DNA from: Candidatus Nanopelagicaceae bacterium
GTDB taxonomy: Bacteria > Actinomycetota > Actinomycetes > Nanopelagicales > Nanopelagicaceae
NCBI GenBank assembly: GCA_018882885.1
Contig: VERG01000011.1
Coordinates: 1 to 52,792, forward strand
Length of the DNA: 52,792 bases
Reading direction: 5' to 3'
The notes under the pieces are model-generated. The model saw only the letters and a list, made by a program, of their open reading frames with translations. It was not told where the DNA came from and did not search any database. Below, in pieces: positions 8,414 to 17,159 of this stretch (its first letter is position 1; every line of letters starts with the position of its first letter). The position numbers and the translations under genes were made by a program.

Positions 8414-8974
8414 ATGACCCCGGCACCTAGTGCGGGCGGCGAAGAAGTTAAGAAAAAACGGAGGCGCAAGCGTTCCCGTTCTAAATCTTCACAACGCTCA
8501 CACCCAAATTCACAACAGAAAAAACCGGCGCGGCAGAGCTATGCCCGCAGAGTTGATGAGGTGAGCGCTGGTGGTTTGGTGGTTGATGCATCTGGAACTA
8601 AAGGATTGTTGATCGGTCGTATCGACGCTAAAGATGTAAAACGAGAGAGATTGTTGTGGTCACTTCCCAAAGGTCACATCGAAGAGGGTGAAACTCCAGA
8701 GCAGGCTGCGGTACGTGAGGTCTTGGAGGAGACTGGAATTGAAAGTCAGATTGAGAAATCACTTGGGGTAATTGATTTCTGGTTTATGGCATCAGGAAAG
8801 AGGATTCATAAAACCGTTCATCATTATTTATTTAAAGAGGTGGGCGGCAAGATCTCGCCGCAGGTCTCTGAGGTTGATGATGTGCGTTGGTTTCCACTGG
8901 AAGAGATTGTTGGCAAATTGGCATATCCCGATGAAAAGAAGTTAATTGCTAAATCTAAGGAGTTGTTGTCATGA
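8414..8974 (+). CDS. NUDIX hydrolase (MutT4-like)
   Basis: Hydrolyses a nucleoside diphosphate linked to another group; the exact substrate is unknown. The Nudix box runs from G87 to I109, with GHIEEGE, then REVLEETGI, all catalytic glutamates present. The first 45 residues are a strongly basic Lys/Arg/Ser tail (KKKRRRKRSRSK) not needed for catalysis, perhaps binding RNA or DNA. The position matches mutT4 (Rv3908) beside pcnA. Its stop overlaps the next start by 4 bases (ATGA). Confidence 0.9.
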   Translation: MTPAPSAGGEEVKKKRRRKRSRSKSSQRSHPNSQQKKPARQSYARRVDEVSAGGLVVDASGTKGLLIGRIDAKDVKRERLLWSLPKGHIEEGETPEQAAVREVLEETGIESQIEKSLGVIDFWFMASGKRIHKTVHHYLFKEVGGKISPQVSEVDDVRWFPLEEIVGKLAYPDEKKLIAKSKELLS

Positions 8975-10086
8975 GACGGCTACTTAGTGTTTTTGTTGCC
9001 TTTATATTTTTTGTACTGGGAATGCCTGCGGTACATGCCAACACATTAATCACTTTAAGCGCGCCAACCACTAGATTGGCTGATGGCAGATTCATTAATA
9101 ATGATTTGGCGATCTCGGTTTCACCTGGTGGCAAGTTTGGTGAGTTGTTTGTTAACCCCGGCCGCGGTGTGCGCAGTTGGTTGATTGATCCAGCCTTTAT
9201 TGAAGAGGTTTTGGATTTGGCGGATGGTTATGTTTATTTAGATGCTGAAGGTAAAGAGGTAACGGTAGAGAGTTTTGATTTCGCCCAACAATGGTTCAAC
9301 TTGTTGGTGCTGCGCAGCCGTGGTGATCAGGTTGTAGCACTTACCTATGGCTCTCCCTCTCTTTCTTATTTGAAAAAATATGCGCCAGGAGAGCTCGGGG
9401 TCTACAACCGGCTTTCACAGCAGCGGCTGAAAACCCTTATGGGACGAGAGGTTTCCGCGCCTGGAGCTACCGTTTTGGATAGTAAAAACCCAGCCTTGGT
9501 AGCCCGCAACTCCTATACCCCGATGCGCAAAGTAATTCGCGTAGTTAATGATTTAGTAAAAACACCAGAGGTAGAAAATTTACGGTTAGGGATTGCAAAA
9601 ACTTTAAATCCAAAGCTTGAAGGTGATGCTGCGGTTGCAATTACTAAGAGCTACTTTAATGAGATTCAATCTACTCAGAAAAAGATAAGGGTTTCGCCCG
9701 GCAATTACACAATTACCACCGCAAATTATGATCTGCCGGTTACGGTGATAAATGATTTTGCCCAAGAGGTTTTGGTTGATTTAGATATCACCACAACCAA
9801 TAGCCGTGTCATTACCGGAGCGGTGCCACGAATTACCGTACCGGCCAACTCGCAAACACAGATTCAGGTGCCCCTTGAAGTAATCGCATCAGGGGAGACT
9901 GTGCTGCGGTTGCAGTTGTTGACGCCAGAAGGAAATCTGATTGGCGAGGTAGAGCGAATCCCGCTGCGACTCGCGGTAATTTCACCAATCACCACATGGT
10001 TTACCACTGGAATGGCGATAATTCTTTTACTGGCCGCGGTCATCCAAAGTGTGCGCAGGATCAGAAGGAGGAAGCAGAGTGAATAA
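8971..10086 (+). CDS. Secreted, membrane-anchored protein in the DUF6049/Rv3909 position
   Basis: A 371-residue protein with an N-terminal signal peptide (about 1-23, ending VHA), a large extracytoplasmic region, and a C-terminal membrane helix near 345-362 followed by a basic tail (RRIRRRK). It is therefore an exported protein anchored by its C-terminus. Its place between mutT4 and murJ is that of Rv3909, a DUF6049 protein of about 800 residues, so this would be a half-length version. The region before the helix looks like a beta-rich stalk. The function is unknown; context suggests peptidoglycan precursor export. It overlaps murJ by 8 bases. Confidence 0.75.
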   Translation: MRRLLSVFVAFIFFVLGMPAVHANTLITLSAPTTRLADGRFINNDLAISVSPGGKFGELFVNPGRGVRSWLIDPAFIEEVLDLADGYVYLDAEGKEVTVESFDFAQQWFNLLVLRSRGDQVVALTYGSPSLSYLKKYAPGELGVYNRLSQQRLKTLMGREVSAPGATVLDSKNPALVARNSYTPMRKVIRVVNDLVKTPEVENLRLGIAKTLNPKLEGDAAVAITKSYFNEIQSTQKKIRVSPGNYTITTANYDLPVTVINDFAQEVLVDLDITTTNSRVITGAVPRITVPANSQTQIQVPLEVIASGETVLRLQLLTPEGNLIGEVERIPLRLAVISPITTWFTTGMAIILLLAAVIQSVRRIRRRKQSE

Positions 10087-11671
10087 TGATGATGCTCGCT
10101 TAATCCGCTCCTCATCTGTTATGGGGTTGGGCACCATCATCTCGCGTATTACTGGATTAATTAGAAATCTTTTATTGGTAGCGGTGCTTGGTACTGGGAT
10201 TCTTGGTGATGCTTACAATGTTGCAAATACCACTCCAAATATTCTTTACAACTTACTAATCGGTGGCGCGCTCTCTGCGGTGTTTGTGCCGCAGATTGTT
10301 AAATCATTTAGAGATATAGATGGTGGCAGCGCTTATGTAAGTCGTTTGGTTTCGTTGCTGGCTACCGCGCTATTGATGATTACGGTTTTGGCGATGGTGA
10401 TTGCACCGTTATTCATATCTATATATGCCCCAACCTTTTCCGGCCGCTCCCGTGATGTAACCATCGCTTTTGCGCTCTACTGCCTGCCGCAAATCTTGTT
10501 TTATGGGCTTTTTGGGGTGTTGGGACAGGTGGCAAATGCCAAAGAACGTTTTGGCCCAATGATGTGGGCGCCGATCGCCAACAATCTCGTGGTGATTGCG
10601 CTCTTTTCCTACTTCTTGTCGGTAACCGATGAGATCTCTCTACAAACCATTACCGACCCACAGATCAGAGTATTAGGAGTTGGCACAACACTAGGTATTG
10701 CGCTGCAAGCTCTTATTCTTTTGCCCACCATTAAATCCTCTGGATTGACTTTACGGTTTAGAGTTGATTGGCGCGGATTTGGATTAGACAAAGCTTTGAA
10801 GCTAGCAAGTTGGATGTTTGTCTTTGTTTTGATTTCACAACTCGGATTCCTGGCCACAGTAAATATCGCAACCCGCGCTGCGGTTGCCGCTGATACAGCA
10901 GGTGTGGCTTATGGTGTTGGTTATACCCCTTATGCAAACGCTTATCTAATTCTTTTGCTGCCGCACTCAATCGTAACTATCTCTGTAGTAACCGCTTTGC
11001 TGCCAAAACTCTCTGAGTTAGTGTTGGATAAAAAGATTGATGAGTTGAAGGTAAAAATAAACACCGCGTTGCGGTTGGTGGGGATTGTTACTGTGCCGGC
11101 TGCGCTTTTCTTTTTGTTATTTGGCGAGCGGGTAGCAGAGGCCTTGTTCTTTGGAATTCCCGAGTTAGATGCGATTTATATTGGCAGGGTTTTATCCTCT
11201 ATGTCTTTAGGTTTGATTCCACTCTCTATTAATTTGGTATTAATCCGTGGTCTAAACGCCTTTGAAAATACCAAGTACCAGGTGCTTTCTAATTTGGTAA
11301 TTAATTTAGTTGCAGTAGCGATCTCCATTATCGCCTTTGTAAATCTAGAGGCGAAATCGGTAACAGTTGGCTTGGGTATCGCATTTACCGCTAGTTATTG
11401 GATTGGAATTTTTGTAACTTATCTATTGCTCCGTAAATATACCGGCGCACTTCAGCTCGGCGGGGTAGTGGTGTTTTACTTAAAATTAACTCTGGCTGCT
11501 GCAATTGCCGTAATTTCTGTGGCCTTTATCGCTGAAAGCCTTGCGCTTGAGGGGAATATCTTTGATTTACTCGGTGTTTTTCTAGCTACCGCGGCGTTGT
11601 ATCTACTTGTGGCCCGCGCCATGAGAGTTTCGGAAGTGGGTCAAACTGTGAAAACGATTTTGCGAAGGTAG
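10079..11671 (+). CDS. murJ: Lipid II flippase MurJ (MviN family)
   Basis: Flips lipid II across the membrane for peptidoglycan synthesis. The 530 residues span about fourteen hydrophobic helices with the MVF-family start (SSVMGLGTIISRITGLIRN). The GTG at 10079 is chosen because AAGGAGG at 10065-10071 lies 7 bases upstream; a longer in-frame reading from 10049 would put that Shine-Dalgarno inside the coding region. Unlike mycobacterial MviN (Rv3910) there is no C-terminal pseudokinase or extracellular domain, so the FHA-binding control described there cannot operate in the same way. Confidence 0.94.
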   Translation: MNNDDARLIRSSSVMGLGTIISRITGLIRNLLLVAVLGTGILGDAYNVANTTPNILYNLLIGGALSAVFVPQIVKSFRDIDGGSAYVSRLVSLLATALLMITVLAMVIAPLFISIYAPTFSGRSRDVTIAFALYCLPQILFYGLFGVLGQVANAKERFGPMMWAPIANNLVVIALFSYFLSVTDEISLQTITDPQIRVLGVGTTLGIALQALILLPTIKSSGLTLRFRVDWRGFGLDKALKLASWMFVFVLISQLGFLATVNIATRAAVAADTAGVAYGVGYTPYANAYLILLLPHSIVTISVVTALLPKLSELVLDKKIDELKVKINTALRLVGIVTVPAALFFLLFGERVAEALFFGIPELDAIYIGRVLSSMSLGLIPLSINLVLIRGLNAFENTKYQVLSNLVINLVAVAISIIAFVNLEAKSVTVGLGIAFTASYWIGIFVTYLLLRKYTGALQLGGVVVFYLKLTLAAAIAVISVAFIAESLALEGNIFDLLGVFLATAALYLLVARAMRVSEVGQTVKTILRR

Positions 11672-11674
11672 GGT
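11669..11674 (+). promoter_or_regulatory. -10 hexamer TAGGGT for leaderless trxB mRNA
   Basis: It begins with the TAG stop of murJ and ends 6 bases before the GTG of trxB. This gives trxB its own start site inside an otherwise tight gene run. Confidence 0.45.
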
Positions 11675-11680
11675 GCGCTG

Positions 11681-12622
11681 GTGAGCGTTGATTACAACAA
11701 GATCCATGAGTTAGTGATTGTCGGATCAGGTCCTGCCGGTTACACAGCAGCGGTTTATGCCGCCCGTGCCCAGTTAAATCCAGTTGTTTATGAAGGTTCG
11801 GTGACCGCTGGTGGTGCGTTGATGAATACCACTGAGGTAGAAAACTTTCCAGGTTTTGAACATGGAATTATGGGGCCGGATTTGATGGATCAAATGCGCA
11901 AACAAGCATCACGTTTTGGTGCCCAGCTCGTAACCGATGACATCACTGAAATGAAACTTGATGGCGAAACAAAAATCTTAGTAGATGGCTCTGGTAATAC
12001 CATTAAATCAAAAGCTGTAATTTTGGCGATGGGCTCTGCTTACAAAGAGATTGGTTTAACAAATGAGAAACGCCTTTCTGGTCGCGGTGTTTCTTGGTGC
12101 GCTACCTGTGATGGATTTTTCTTTAGAGATCAGGTAATCGCTGTTGTTGGTGGTGGTGACTCTGCAATGGAGGAAGCCAACTTCTTAACTAAGTTTGCAA
12201 GCAAGGTAGTTTTAATTCATCGCCGCGAGGAGCTCCGCGCTTCAAAGATTATGGCAGAACGCGCTAAAGCAAACCCTAAGATTGAATTTTTGTTTAACAC
12301 CGAGGTAATTGATGTACTTGGTGAAGATAAAGTTACTGCGTTGAAATTACGTAACACTGTCACTGGTGAGGAATCAGAAAAAGATTTCACTGGTTTGTTT
12401 GTTGCGATTGGCCATCTACCTCGCTCTGAACTTGTAGTTGGTCAGGTTGCTACCAACAGCGAGGGATATGTCGAGGTTGAAGGACGCTCCACCCGCACAA
12501 ATCTCACCGGGGTCTTTGCTTGTGGCGATCTAGTTGATTTCACCTACCGCCAGGCGATTACCGCTGCGGGATCTGGCTGCCAGGCCGCCCTTGATGCGGA
12601 AAGATTCCTGGTAGGTCATTAG
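11681..12622 (+). CDS. trxB: Thioredoxin reductase
   Basis: NADPH-dependent flavoenzyme that reduces thioredoxin. FAD site GSGPAG (15-20), redox motif C140-A-T-C143, NADPH site GGGDSA, and the C-terminal FAD motif GVFACGD. At 313 residues it has the standard low-Mr length. GTG start 9 bases after the murJ stop. In M. tuberculosis sigM and an anti-sigma gene sit between murJ and trxB; both are missing here. It is followed by trxA after a 35-base gap. Confidence 0.96.
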   Translation: MSVDYNKIHELVIVGSGPAGYTAAVYAARAQLNPVVYEGSVTAGGALMNTTEVENFPGFEHGIMGPDLMDQMRKQASRFGAQLVTDDITEMKLDGETKILVDGSGNTIKSKAVILAMGSAYKEIGLTNEKRLSGRGVSWCATCDGFFFRDQVIAVVGGGDSAMEEANFLTKFASKVVLIHRREELRASKIMAERAKANPKIEFLFNTEVIDVLGEDKVTALKLRNTVTGEESEKDFTGLFVAIGHLPRSELVVGQVATNSEGYVEVEGRSTRTNLTGVFACGDLVDFTYRQAITAAGSGCQAALDAERFLVGH

Positions 12623-12657
12623 AGTTCAGTAGATAAATTCAGTTAAGGAGAAGAGAG

Positions 12658-12981
12658 ATGGCAACAGAGAAGGTAACTGCGGCGAACTTCGCAGATGTGG
12701 TTTTGAAGAGTTCCACCCCGGTTTTGGTGGATTTCTGGGCGGAGTGGTGCGGACCTTGCCGCGCGGTTGGTCCAATCTTGGAGGAGATCTCCAATGAGCA
12801 TGGCGACAAAATCAAGATCGTAAAGCTCAACACTGATGAAGAGGGTTCTATTGCTATGAAATATGGCATCAACTCCATCCCAACTATGAATGTATTTGTT
12901 GGTGGAGAGGTTGTTAAGAGCATCGTTGGTGCCCGTCCTAAGCCAGCTCTTCTAAAAGAGCTCTCTGATTACATCAGCTAA
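12658..12981 (+). CDS. trxA: Thioredoxin
   Basis: Cytoplasmic dithiol reductant, substrate of the upstream TrxB. The 107 residues carry WCGPC (C31/C34) and the cis-proline motif SIPTM. A strong AAGGAG lies just before the ATG. The next gene starts on the base after its stop, so the two are co-translated. Confidence 0.97.
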   Translation: MATEKVTAANFADVVLKSSTPVLVDFWAEWCGPCRAVGPILEEISNEHGDKIKIVKLNTDEEGSIAMKYGINSIPTMNVFVGGEVVKSIVGARPKPALLKELSDYIS

Positions 12982-14070
12982 ATGATTCAACCCGGTGATC
13001 GCGGGGATGTTGTAACAGCTGTTACCAACACCCTGCATCGCCTTGGTCTTATTGCCGCACCTACCGATCTTTTTTCACCTGAGGTAGTTGATGCGGTGCG
13101 TGCTTTTCAACAAGCCCGTGGTTTAACTGTTACTGGTCAGATCGATGCCGGCACCCAGGCCGCTATTGAAGAGGCGCGCTGGAAATTAGGTGATCGCACA
13201 TTAAAGGTTGAGTCACCAATTATGCGTGGTGATGATGTTGCAACATTGCAATCAAGATTAATGGAGATGGGGTTTAACCCTGGTCGAGTTGATGGTTTTT
13301 ATGGACCGCTCACTGAAAAAGCGGTGTCAGAGTTTCAAAAATCTGTTGGAGTAAAGATTGATGGGATTTGTGGTCCCGGCACGGTTATTTCATTGATGAG
13401 ATTAATGCGCACCGTCACCGGCGGCGCTCCAGTTCAGCTGCGTGATCAAGCGGTGCGGGAAAAGCGTGGACCGGCGCTGGCTGACAAGGTAATTGTTTTA
13501 GATCCCAGCTCTCGAAGTGATATTTCAAATTTAACCTTTGATTTAGCGCAGAAGATTGAGGGACGTTTAATCGCACTTGGAGTTTCAGTTTTTCTAACCC
13601 GCAGCGCGACCTCACAACCAACACCACAAGAGCGAATTGCTTTTGCAAACAACACTGAAGCAGATCTGGTTATCTCACTTGATATTGATAAGTACCACAA
13701 TGAAAAAGCACATGGTCTTTCAACCTACTTTTATGGCAGCGACTCCCATGGAATTCACTCCATAGTGGGAGAGCGTTTTGCCACTATTGTGCAAAGAGAG
13801 TTAATTGCCCGCACCGATTTATTAAATACCCGGACCCATGCCAAGACCTGGGAGATTTTGCGTTTAACTAAAGCACCAACTGTTTTATTAGAGATTGGAT
13901 ACATCACAAATCCTAAGGATGCGGCTCGATTAGCTGACCCCAATTTTCGTGATGTGATTGCCGAAGGGTTAGTGGTTGCGATTCAAAGAATGTATTTATC
14001 TGCGCAAGAGGATGCAAAAACTGGAACATTAAGGATTGAGGATCTACGTAAAGCGGGGGTGCGTAACTAA
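12982..14070 (+). CDS. cwlM: CwlM-like pseudo-amidase with two peptidoglycan-binding domains
   Basis: Probable cytoplasmic regulator of peptidoglycan precursor synthesis rather than an enzyme. Two PG_binding_1 domains cover about residues 4-65 and 80-140, then an Amidase_3 fold runs from about 168 to 338. There is no signal peptide. Zinc ligands of active amidases are missing: the DPGHGG motif is DPSSRSD (174-180) and SIHAN is SLDID (232-236). The last Glu survives (E304 in LEIGY). In mycobacteria CwlM is also inactive and, once phosphorylated by PknB, activates MurA. A C-terminal TGT (347-349) could be a phosphosite, which is inference. Located after trxA as in M. tuberculosis. Confidence 0.88.
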   Translation: MIQPGDRGDVVTAVTNTLHRLGLIAAPTDLFSPEVVDAVRAFQQARGLTVTGQIDAGTQAAIEEARWKLGDRTLKVESPIMRGDDVATLQSRLMEMGFNPGRVDGFYGPLTEKAVSEFQKSVGVKIDGICGPGTVISLMRLMRTVTGGAPVQLRDQAVREKRGPALADKVIVLDPSSRSDISNLTFDLAQKIEGRLIALGVSVFLTRSATSQPTPQERIAFANNTEADLVISLDIDKYHNEKAHGLSTYFYGSDSHGIHSIVGERFATIVQRELIARTDLLNTRTHAKTWEILRLTKAPTVLLEIGYITNPKDAARLADPNFRDVIAEGLVVAIQRMYLSAQEDAKTGTLRIEDLRKAGVRN

Positions 14071-14123
14071 ATCCATCATAAAACCTTGCACAATTAAAGG
14101 TTTAGTTATGGCACAATTTCCTA

Positions 14124-15389
14124 ATGAGTTCAGATGATTTAGAGCGTTACAGAACTCACGCGCCCGAAAATCTCACCGAGCGTTATGCGCATCGCGCCGC
14201 TCATATGAAACCCAGCGAAATCCGCGCCTTGTTTGCGGTCGCTTCTCGTCCAGAGATTGTTTCACTCGCTGGTGGCATGCCAAATCTCACCGCTATTCCA
14301 ATGGAGATGATGGCGGGAATTGTTGAGAAATTAATCCGCGAACATGGCCAAGAAGCTTTGCAGTATGGAAGTGGACAGGGACATCCCGCACTTCGCGAAC
14401 AGATCTGTGATGTTATGGCGCTGGAAGGTATCCGCGCTAATCCAAATGACATCTTAGTAACTACCGGTTCACAACAAGCTTTGGATTTGATTTCGCGAAT
14501 CTTTATTGATCCAGGTGATGTGGTTTTAGTTGAGGCGCCTTCCTATGTTGGAGCGCTCGGCACATTTTCACAGTATGAGGCTGATGTAGTTCATGTGCAG
14601 ATGGATGACAACGGTTTGATCCCAGATGCGCTACGGGATGCGATTAAGACGCTGCGTTATCAAGGTCGCAAAATAAAGTTTTTGTATTTAATCCCAAATT
14701 ATCAAAACCCTGCTGGTGTCTTGTTAACCGCAGAGCGCCGCACTGAGATTCTTGATATCTGCCGAGCAGAGAAGATCTTTATTGTTGAGGACAACCCTTA
14801 TGGCTTGCTTGGTTTTGATCGCCCTTCACCAAATGCTATGCGGGCCCAGGATTCAGAGAATGTCATTTATTTAGGATCATTTTCCAAGACCATCGTCCCT
14901 GGATTCCGCGTGGGTTGGGCCTTAGTGCCACAGGCGCTGCGGGAAAAGTTGGTTATCGCCTCTGAGTCCTCGATTTTGTGCCCTTCAAACTTCTCCCAAA
15001 TGGCGATCTCCAGTTATCTAGCTAATCAGCCTTGGCGGGATCAAATCGCCTCATTTTGCAAGCTTTATAAGGAACGCAGAGATGCGATGTTGGAATCCCT
15101 TGATCAACATTTTCCAAAGGCCGCTACTTGGACAAAGCCAAAGGGTGGTTTTTATGTTTGGGTTACTTTGCCGCCAGAGATTGATACTAAAGCGATGATG
15201 CCACGCGCCATTGTTGCAAAGGTGGCTTATGTTCCTGGCACCGCTTTTTATGCAGATGGGTTTGGTAGTTGGTCAATGCGTCTTTCTTACTGTTATCCAA
15301 CTCCAGAGCGGATCCGTGAAGGTATCACCTCTCTTGGAAAAGTTGTGGAACAAGAGATGGAACGTCGCGGCATTCCACAGATTAACTAA
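14124..15389 (+). CDS. PLP-dependent class I/II aminotransferase
   Basis: Cytoplasmic fold-type I aminotransferase of 421 residues. The PLP lysine is K255 in GSFSKTIVPGFRVGW; the cofactor Asp and Tyr are in VEDNPYG (221-227). The sequence resembles the 2-aminoadipate/LysN-MocR catalytic branch, but there is no fused GntR domain. The amino acid substrate cannot be told. It follows cwlM and converges on parB, overlapping its end by 8 bases. No Shine-Dalgarno; CACAAT 6 bases upstream of the ATG could be a poor -10 element. Confidence 0.85.
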   Translation: MSSDDLERYRTHAPENLTERYAHRAAHMKPSEIRALFAVASRPEIVSLAGGMPNLTAIPMEMMAGIVEKLIREHGQEALQYGSGQGHPALREQICDVMALEGIRANPNDILVTTGSQQALDLISRIFIDPGDVVLVEAPSYVGALGTFSQYEADVVHVQMDDNGLIPDALRDAIKTLRYQGRKIKFLYLIPNYQNPAGVLLTAERRTEILDICRAEKIFIVEDNPYGLLGFDRPSPNAMRAQDSENVIYLGSFSKTIVPGFRVGWALVPQALREKLVIASESSILCPSNFSQMAISSYLANQPWRDQIASFCKLYKERRDAMLESLDQHFPKAATWTKPKGGFYVWVTLPPEIDTKAMMPRAIVAKVAYVPGTAFYADGFGSWSMRLSYCYPTPERIREGITSLGKVVEQEMERRGIPQIN

Positions 15390-16248
15390 TTACTCCCACA
15401 ATTCTCTGTAGATCCTGACCATCGGCATACTCAATAACAATCTTTCCTCCAGTTTTGCCGGCTTGAATATGTACCCGGGTATCTAGCGCATCCTCTAACT
15501 TTTCTACCAACTCCTGATACTTACCGCCGCTGCGGGGTTTTGCTTTTTTGCCGCTAACCTTTGTGCCGGCGCTTCCTAAAGCAATCAACTCTTCAGTGGC
15601 GCGGACACTTAAACCCTCATTAATGATTTTGTTTGCCAACCGCTCCATCTCATCTGGGTTTGCTAAACCAAGTAGCGCTCTGGCATGTCCAGCACTTAAT
15701 GTTCCGGCCGCTAATCTCTTTTGAACCGAAGGCGGCAGATTTAAAAGTCTTAAAGTATTTGTAATTACCGGACGGGATTTACCAAGTTTGTCCGCCAGTT
15801 CATCATGGGTAAAGCCAAAATCAGTCAGCATTTGGTTGTAAGCGGCGGCCTCTTCTAAAGAGTTGAGATTGCTGCGATGAATGTTCTCTACCAAAGCCTC
15901 GCGCAACAACTCATTGTCTTTGGTTTCACGGACAATTACTGGAATTTTGGTTAAACCAGCTAGTTTTGCAGCGCGAAAACGCCGCTCTCCCATGATTAAT
16001 TCATATTTATCAGCGCTGATTTTGCGCACTACTGGTGGTTGCAAAATCCCTAACTCTTTTATTGATGCGGCCAATTCGTGAAGTGCTTCAGAGTCAAAAA
16101 TAGTGCGGGGTTGTTTTGGATTTGGAGTGATTGAGGTTAAAGCTACCTCTAAACGATCCGCCACAGTTTCATTGGTGGTGCTGGATTTGATTGCGGTGGG
16201 AATTAATGAATCAAGGTTTCTTCCTAATCCGCCTTTTTTAGTTGACAT
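15382..16248 (-). CDS. parB: Chromosome-partitioning protein ParB
   Basis: CTP-dependent clamp that loads at parS and spreads to mark the origin region. The N-terminal CTPase domain shows GERRFR (87-92) and ENIHR (121-125), both nucleotide-binding motifs. A helix-turn-helix follows (about 140-165), then a C-terminal dimerisation domain. Its 288 residues are within the usual range. Its ATG overlaps the last base of the parA stop (TAATG). Two parS sites lie 0.9-1.5 kb upstream in the same operon. Confidence 0.96.
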   Translation of the reverse strand: MSTKKGGLGRNLDSLIPTAIKSSTTNETVADRLEVALTSITPNPKQPRTIFDSEALHELAASIKELGILQPPVVRKISADKYELIMGERRFRAAKLAGLTKIPVIVRETKDNELLREALVENIHRSNLNSLEEAAAYNQMLTDFGFTHDELADKLGKSRPVITNTLRLLNLPPSVQKRLAAGTLSAGHARALLGLANPDEMERLANKIINEGLSVRATEELIALGSAGTKVSGKKAKPRSGGKYQELVEKLEDALDTRVHIQAGKTGGKIVIEYADGQDLQRIVGVIS

Positions 16249-17150
16249 TAACCAACACCTACCTCAGTAGAGAAATTAATACTTTGCGCGCCGCGTTTTG
16301 CAATCTCTCTGGCGACTAATCCATATGCCTCTGCCCCATTAGAACTTGGATCGTAGGTCATAACAGTTTGTCCATAAGAGGGAGCCTCTGATACCCGTAC
16401 CGCTCTTGGAATTGGAATATCAATCAACTGCTGCGGATAATGTTTGCGCACCTCATCTGCAACATCATTTGCCAATCTCGTTCTGCCATCAAACATCGTT
16501 AAAAGAATCGTGGTTAATTTTATATTTGGATTTAGATGTTCTTGAATTAAAGAGACGGTGTGCAATAAAAGTGTTAAACCTTCCAATGAGTAATACTCAC
16601 ATTGAATTGGAATCATTAACTCATCTGCTGCAACAAGTGCGTTAATTGTTAATAAACCTAAACTTGGCGGGCAATCAATAATTACATAATCAAATCTTTC
16701 GCCGCGATTTGCGCACTCTGTTAAATAATTTACTAATGCTTTTTTCAAACGGAGTTCACGTGCCACCATTGGAACTAATTCCACTTCAGCATTAGCTAAT
16801 GATTGTGTTGCAGGAATAATTTCTAAATGCGGAAAACCTGGAACTTTTAAAGCCGCTTCACGAATTGGTAGATCTTTTGTAATTACCTCATACATTCCCT
16901 GTACCTCATCGCGGTTGATGCCAAATGCGGTGCTGGCGTTACCTTGTGGATCAAGGTCGATGATCAGGGTGCGCAACCCTCCCATAGCCAGGGCAGCGGC
17001 GACATTGACCGCGGAGGTGGTTTTGCCTACCCCGCCCTTTTGATTAGCCACGGTAAAGATTCGGGTGGAGATGGGTTGGGGCATGGGCTCGCGGAAACGC
17101 TTGGTACCCACGACCTTACGCGGGGCGGATGTTTCACGTGAATCACTCAC
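16248..17150 (-). CDS. parA: Chromosome-partitioning ATPase ParA
   Basis: Deviant Walker ATPase that moves ParB-parS complexes. KGGVGKTT (38-45) carries the signature lysine; the DLDPQG and DCPPSL motifs follow. The GTG at 17150 is chosen because the N-terminus MSDSRETS is encoded across a parS site. Ten bases separate it from the rsmG stop, so the mRNA is shared and translation may be coupled. Its 300 residues are typical of chromosomal ParA. Confidence 0.96.
   Translation of the reverse strand: MSDSRETSAPRKVVGTKRFREPMPQPISTRIFTVANQKGGVGKTTSAVNVAAALAMGGLRTLIIDLDPQGNASTAFGINRDEVQGMYEVITKDLPIREAALKVPGFPHLEIIPATQSLANAEVELVPMVARELRLKKALVNYLTECANRGERFDYVIIDCPPSLGLLTINALVAADELMIPIQCEYYSLEGLTLLLHTVSLIQEHLNPNIKLTTILLTMFDGRTRLANDVADEVRKHYPQQLIDIPIPRAVRVSEAPSYGQTVMTYDPSSNGAEAYGLVAREIAKRGAQSINFSTEVGVG
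17130..17145. promoter_or_regulatory. parS site 1 (inside parA 5' end)
   Basis: Reads TGTTTCACGTGAATCA, matching the bacterial parS consensus TGTTTCACGTGAAACA at 15 of 16 positions. Placed inside the parA coding start about 5 kb from the dnaA-dnaN gap, the usual origin-proximal location. Confidence 0.85.
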
Positions 17151-17159
17151 GCGGGATAG

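Noticed and set aside
16753-16763. parS-like GTTCACGTG in parA
   Set aside because: Only the core half matches; the palindrome is not kept.
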